A stretch of 64,000 nucleotides of DNA from an uncultured Sutterella sp. (GTDB taxonomy: Bacteria > Pseudomonadota > Gammaproteobacteria > Burkholderiales > Burkholderiaceae_F). Both the position numbers and the translations under genes were made by a program. The first letter of the stretch is position 1. Every line of letters begins with the position of its first letter. Where the stretch lies: positions 186,001 through 250,000 of the forward strand of contig CABQGK010000002.1 in assembly GCA_902463725.1 (NCBI GenBank), given 5' to 3'. Shown here piece after piece: positions 60,389 through 64,000 of the stretch. The notes under the pieces are model-generated. The model searched no databases, had not been told where the DNA came from, and was given only the letters and a program-made list of their open reading frames with translations.

Positions 60389-62491
60389 ATGCTCGACAAA
60401 ATTATGAAACCGCGCTCGGTGGCTGTCATCGGCGCCTCTACCCGGGCTCATACCATTGGCTCAGACATCATGAAACGTCTGACAGAGTACGGCTTCACGG
60501 GTCCCATCTATCCCGTCAACCCGAAGGGTGGCTTTATCGAGGGGCACAAGGTCTACGCGAGTGTTGCCGAGATTGCCGAGCCCATTGATCTCGCCATCAT
60601 CGTCATCAATTCTCAACAAGTGCTCGCCACCATTGATGCTTGCCACGAAAAAGGCGTAGGCGGCATTGTAGTAATTTCAGCGGGCTTTAAAGAAACCGGA
60701 GCCGAGGGCGCAGCGCTCGAGCGAGCGCTTGCTGAACGTTGCCAGCGCTACGGTATGCGCTGCGTGGGGCCCAACTGCTTAGGCGTCGTCAATACTCATC
60801 CTGCTGTGCGTCTTGACGGCTGCTTTGCTGAAGCCTTACCCGAGCGAGGGGACATTGGGTTTGTATCGCAGTCAGGCGCGCTCGGCGGCGGTATTCTCAA
60901 TATTCTCAAAGATCTCAATCTAGGCTTTGCGCAGTTCATTTCGATTGGCAATCAAGCAGATGTGAACGCAGAAACGGCCATGGCCTATTGGGAGAACGAC
61001 GAGGACATCCGTCAGGTGCTGCTCTACATGGAGAGCATCCAGAACCCAGAAAACTTCCGAAAAATCGCCACGCGCCTCACTAAGAAAAAGCCTGTTCTCG
61101 CACTGAAAGCGGGGCGCACGTCGGCAGGAGCCTCGGCAGCCAGTTCACACACGGGCTCGCTCGCAGGCACGGATCAGGCCGCTGACGCGCTCCTGACGCA
61201 GTGCGGCGTCATCCGTGAGACCTCGCTTGAGAATCTCTTTGCTAGCGCCAAAGTATTCAGTCGCTGCCCTATTCCCAAGGGGGATCGAATCGCCATCGTG
61301 ACAAACTCTGGCGGTCCCGGCATCATGGCTACCGACGCCATTGTGAGTCACGGTATGCGCATTGCAGCGCTCAGTGACACCACCCGGTCCGCGTTGCGCG
61401 AATTTTTACCAGCCGCAGCCTCGGTTAAAAACCCTGTCGATATGATTGCTTCGGCGCCGCTTGAGCACTACCGCAAGACGGTCGAAACGGTGCTCGCAGA
61501 CGACGGCGTCGACATGGTGCTCGTCATCTATCTTCCCTTCTTGGGGCTCAAAGATACAGACGTTGCGCAAGTGCTCTCAGACATCAAACGCGCACACCCA
61601 GAAAAACCGGTGGTGGGCGTTTTCATGACCACAAGCGCTTTCTTTAGTTCGCTCTCGGCCATGCACTTGGAGATCCCCTTTTTCATGTATGCCGAAGAGG
61701 CTGTTGACGCGCTACAGCGTCTCAACCGTCAACGTCTCTGGCTTGAGCGCCCAGAGGGCGCCGTCGAGCGTTTTTCTGTCGACCAAAGCACGGTGCGCGC
61801 ACGTTTGGCGAGTGCGCGCGCAGAGGCTCGTCTCCAGCTCTCCACGCGTGAGAGTATGGATGTACTTCGTGCCTACGGCATCCGTACCTGCCATGAAGCG
61901 TTCGCCCGTCATGAACAAGAGGCAGTCGATGCAGCCAACACGATGGGCTACCCTGTCGTCATGAAGATGACCTCCAAAACAACTTCACACAAGACCGATG
62001 TGGGCGGTGTCATCGTTAACATCCGTAGCGAAGAGCAATTGCGGCGCGAATTCCAAGCGCTACAGGCACGTCTCGAAGAAAAAGGGCTACTTGAGGGCTT
62101 TGAAGGCGTCCTTGTGCAGGAAATGGTGGTCAGTTCTCGCGAAATGGTCTGCGGCGTGGCGACCGACCCACAATACGGACACTTGATGATGTTCGGCTTA
62201 GGCGGCATCTTCATCGAAGTGATGAAAGACGTCACCTTCCGACTCGCGCCGCTCACGGATCAAGATGCGCGTGACATGGTTCGTGGTATCCGCGCCCATG
62301 CGCTCCTAGAAGAAGCGCGTGGGAAGGCCGCCGCACAAGTTCCTCAAATCGAGCAAACGCTTCTACGCTTGTCTCAGCTCGTGGGGGACTTCCCTGAGAT
62401 TGCCGAGCTCGACATTAATCCGCTTATGATCTCCGACGCTACTGGCGAACCCATTGCCGTTGACGCACGTATTGCGATCAAGGGCGAGTAA
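60389..62491 (+). CDS. ADP-forming acetyl/acyl-CoA synthetase, fused subunits
   Basis: A 700-aa enzyme that makes ATP while turning an acyl-CoA into the free acid (or the reverse). Order: CoA-binding domain (MKPRSVAVIGASTRAHTIG), a succinyl-CoA ligase-like domain (GPNCLGVVNTHP, GFVSQSGALGGGIL), a region with the conserved histidine in SSHTGSLAGTDQAA, and a C-terminal ATP-grasp domain (YPVVMKMTSKTTSHKTDVGGV, EMVVSSREMVCGV). There is no GNAT domain, so it is not a Pat-type lysine acetyltransferase. It is likely an energy-conserving enzyme, as in anaerobic amino-acid fermenters (inference). A start at residue 6 is also possible. Confidence 0.88.
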   Translation: MLDKIMKPRSVAVIGASTRAHTIGSDIMKRLTEYGFTGPIYPVNPKGGFIEGHKVYASVAEIAEPIDLAIIVINSQQVLATIDACHEKGVGGIVVISAGFKETGAEGAALERALAERCQRYGMRCVGPNCLGVVNTHPAVRLDGCFAEALPERGDIGFVSQSGALGGGILNILKDLNLGFAQFISIGNQADVNAETAMAYWENDEDIRQVLLYMESIQNPENFRKIATRLTKKKPVLALKAGRTSAGASAASSHTGSLAGTDQAADALLTQCGVIRETSLENLFASAKVFSRCPIPKGDRIAIVTNSGGPGIMATDAIVSHGMRIAALSDTTRSALREFLPAAASVKNPVDMIASAPLEHYRKTVETVLADDGVDMVLVIYLPFLGLKDTDVAQVLSDIKRAHPEKPVVGVFMTTSAFFSSLSAMHLEIPFFMYAEEAVDALQRLNRQRLWLERPEGAVERFSVDQSTVRARLASARAEARLQLSTRESMDVLRAYGIRTCHEAFARHEQEAVDAANTMGYPVVMKMTSKTTSHKTDVGGVIVNIRSEEQLRREFQALQARLEEKGLLEGFEGVLVQEMVVSSREMVCGVATDPQYGHLMMFGLGGIFIEVMKDVTFRLAPLTDQDARDMVRGIRAHALLEEARGKAAAQVPQIEQTLLRLSQLVGDFPEIAELDINPLMISDATGEPIAVDARIAIKGE

Positions 62492-62522
62492 CTCGTGCAC
62501 AAGGCCTTATTGACCTAAACCG

Positions 62523-62556
62523 AAACGCCTCCTTCGCACCAAGCGCAGGGGGCGTT
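62523..62556. terminator. Terminator after the acyl-CoA synthetase
   Basis: AACGCCTCC pairs with GGGGGCGTT (one G-T pair) around a 14-nt loop, followed rightward by TTTCTGCG. It separates two convergent genes. Confidence 0.75.
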
Positions 62557-62579
62557 TTTCTGCGCCTCTCTCACAAAGG

Positions 62580-63551
62580 CTACGACTTGCTACAGAGCCA
62601 CGCGTGCTTAGCAAGCACGGGGGAGAGCCCACCGAGCGCGGGGAGGAGTTTTTCCACAAAGCCGCGCTGCACAATGTCTGCCACGAGTTGCACTTCGTTC
62701 GCAAAAAGGAGTCGATCCCCCACTGCCCACATACGTCGGATCATACGATGCGAGAACGGCAGCTCTGAAAACTGCACCGCATCGCCAAAAAAGCGCCCAC
62801 ACCAACAATTACTTGGCGGCAGAAAACTCCATCCACCAAGCTCAGCCATCACCCCCATGAGTTGGTAGCTAGAGCCAACGGAAATGCGCCGTACGGGAGA
62901 AATCCCATAGCTTGTGAGTAGCCGCTCCATGATGGCAAGGTCAGAACTTCCTTGTGCGTAGCAAATGAAAGGGCGCTCAGCGGCGAGCGCACTTAATGCC
63001 GCCTTATTCTTGACTTCAGGTACGTTGCGAGCACTTACTAGCACAAAGCCCTCATCGTAGAGCGGCACCGATAACCAGCGCTCATTTTGTTTAGGGAGCT
63101 CTGCCACAACCGCAACAGTCAATTTGTCTTGGGAGAGACCCTCCATCAACGCCCCCGTAAAAGAGGAAATCGTCACAAGCTCTCGCACCCGCTCATAAAG
63201 ACGCGCTGTCACCCATGGCGCGATGGTGGCGGCAGCCGTCTCCCCAAACCCAACTGTCAAGCTCATTTCTGAGAGTTGCGTATTACTGAGGCGCTGCTTG
63301 AGTCCTTGGGCCGCCATAAGAAGGGGCCGTCCCTCTTTGGCGAGTTGGCGCCCCGCTGCAGTAAGGCGCAGAGGGCGCACATTGTGCACAAAGAGCGAAA
63401 CACCAATGGATTCCTCAAGTTTGGCTAGCGACTGCGATACCGCCGAGGGTGTCATACCAAGTTGCGCTGCGGCCTCTTTGAGTACCGTCACCTCGCAGAC
63501 CGTGAGAAAAATGCGCAACTGATCCAAATTCAGTGGATCGACAGTGGGCAT
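62580..63551 (-). CDS. LysR-family transcriptional regulator
   Basis: A 323-aa LTTR. Helix-turn-helix at about residues 10-65 (LRIFLTVCEVTVLKEAAAQLGMTPSAVSQSLAKLEESIG), then an effector-binding domain. AAGGAGG lies 5 nt before the ATG at 63551; a start nine codons upstream overlaps this site. It is divergent from aspA, 175 nt apart, so it probably regulates aspA. The effector is not known. Confidence 0.9.
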   Translation of the reverse strand: MPTVDPLNLDQLRIFLTVCEVTVLKEAAAQLGMTPSAVSQSLAKLEESIGVSLFVHNVRPLRLTAAGRQLAKEGRPLLMAAQGLKQRLSNTQLSEMSLTVGFGETAAATIAPWVTARLYERVRELVTISSFTGALMEGLSQDKLTVAVVAELPKQNERWLSVPLYDEGFVLVSARNVPEVKNKAALSALAAERPFICYAQGSSDLAIMERLLTSYGISPVRRISVGSSYQLMGVMAELGGWSFLPPSNCWCGRFFGDAVQFSELPFSHRMIRRMWAVGDRLLFANEVQLVADIVQRGFVEKLLPALGGLSPVLAKHAWLCSKS

Positions 63552-63583
63552 GACATCCTCCTTCGGGATCAAGTTCAATGAAG

Positions 63584-63602
63584 TTTTCCTTAATTTGGAA
63601 AA
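63584..63602. promoter_or_regulatory. Candidate LysR operator between the regulator and aspA
   Basis: TTTTCC-7 nt-GGAAAA is a perfect inverted repeat with a T-N11-A core, as LysR regulators use. It lies close to the regulator gene, consistent with autorepression. A separate perfect 16-bp palindrome CTGCAGCGCGCTGCAG is at 63675-63690, nearer aspA. Confidence 0.5.
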
Positions 63603-63726
63603 TCATATCGTTGATGTAACTCGCGAGCCAGCGCAACGCCAAACAAAATACGCACAAGCCAAACAGAGACCTCTCTGCAGCGCGCTGCAGGCCCTCGGCT
63701 GAATCAAAAATAGAAGGAGTACCAAG

Positions 63727-64000
63727 ATGAATAAAACTCGTGTTGAACGCGATTGTCTCGGAACGATGGAAATCGACGATTCGCTCTACTACGGCATCCA
63801 AACGCACCGTATGGTGAAGGTCTCGGGCGCCGCCAACCTGCCTGTCATTTTCTTTCCAGATCTGCACCGTGCGCTTGCACAGATTAAGAAGGCTTGCGCC
63901 CGTGCTAACGCTGATATCGGCGCGCTCGAGCCAGAAATCGCTGCCGCCATCGTACAAGCCGCCGACGAGATGCTCGCTGGCAAGTTTGATGATCAGTTCC
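63727..64000 (+). CDS. aspA: Aspartate ammonia-lyase, N-terminal part (cut by window edge)
   Basis: The first 91 codons of a fumarase/aspartase superfamily enzyme. MNKTRVERDCLGTMEIDDSL followed by YYGIQTHRM is the conserved start; ALAQIKKACARANADIGALE and IVQAADEMLAGKFDDQF also match. It splits aspartate into fumarate and ammonia. AAGGAG lies 7 nt before the ATG. The two-residue differences from fumarase C in this part favour aspartase, but the diagnostic active-site loop is outside the window. Confidence 0.88.
   Translation, partial: MNKTRVERDCLGTMEIDDSLYYGIQTHRMVKVSGAANLPVIFFPDLHRALAQIKKACARANADIGALEPEIAAAIVQAADEMLAGKFDDQF

Noticed and set aside
63415..63957. A 180-codon leftward frame overlapping the LysR gene start and aspA
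   Set aside because: It crosses two well-supported genes and the control region between them and lacks a start signal.

Overview
The window looks like a chromosomal segment of a Burkholderiales betaproteobacterium, most likely a host-associated Sutterellaceae-type lineage (inference). The evidence is gene order: accB-accC-prmA-DUF3426-kinase, ampD-PP0621-ccsA-like-ffh, rplU-rpmA-obgE beside ispB, a tRNA-Pro followed by coaE-zapD-yacG-Nudix, secA, and a complete dcw cell-wall/division cluster. Several genes usual at these junctions in larger Burkholderiales are absent (type IV pilus genes before coaE, a working argJ, tolB-pal after tolA), which suggests a reduced genome. No insertion sequence, prophage or CRISPR array was seen.

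Layout. 1-2.5 kb: a partial unknown gene, a membrane-anchored lytic transglycosylase and a small KTSC protein. 2.5-9.5 kb: mgtE with a structured leader, a DMT exporter, an RNase II-type nuclease, a YqiA esterase and mpl. 10.1-15.1 kb, rightward: accBC, prmA, a zinc-ribbon membrane protein, a PfkB kinase and an Imm17-like protein. 15.2-17.7 kb, leftward: yggT, ampD, a PP0621 protein and a cytochrome c assembly protein. 18-24.7 kb, rightward: ffh, ruvCAB, ybgC-tolQRA. 24.8-31.2 kb, leftward: rplU-rpmA-obgE, an NCS2 purine permease, proB, proS. 31.5-34.8 kb, rightward: ispB, tRNA-Pro(CGG), coaE, zapD, yacG. 34.9-39.6 kb, leftward: secA, an ArgJ-like protein without its catalytic motifs, and a Nudix protein with a TenI-like tail. 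39.8-41 kb: an enlarged DciA-like protein. 41.1-60 kb, leftward: mraZ-rsmH-ftsL-ftsI-murE-murF-mraY-murD-ftsW-murG-murC-ddl-ftsQ-ftsA-ftsZ-lpxC, with TGGGA boxes ahead of mraZ. 60.4-64 kb: a fused ADP-forming acyl-CoA synthetase, a LysR regulator and the start of aspA, divergent from it.

The genes cover peptidoglycan synthesis (dcw), its recycling (ampD, mpl, lytic transglycosylase), envelope constriction (tolQRA), division (ftsLIWQAZ, zapD), fatty-acid initiation (accBC), and, at the right end, ATP-yielding acyl-CoA cleavage plus aspartate-to-fumarate conversion, fitting an anaerobic amino-acid-using lifestyle. The most unusual items are the ArgJ-fold protein stripped of autoproteolysis and active-site motifs, the DciA-like protein with a long extension containing an internal repeat, the shortened Nudix-TenI fusion, the terminator-like hairpin in the mgtE leader, and a possible small RNA near the left end.
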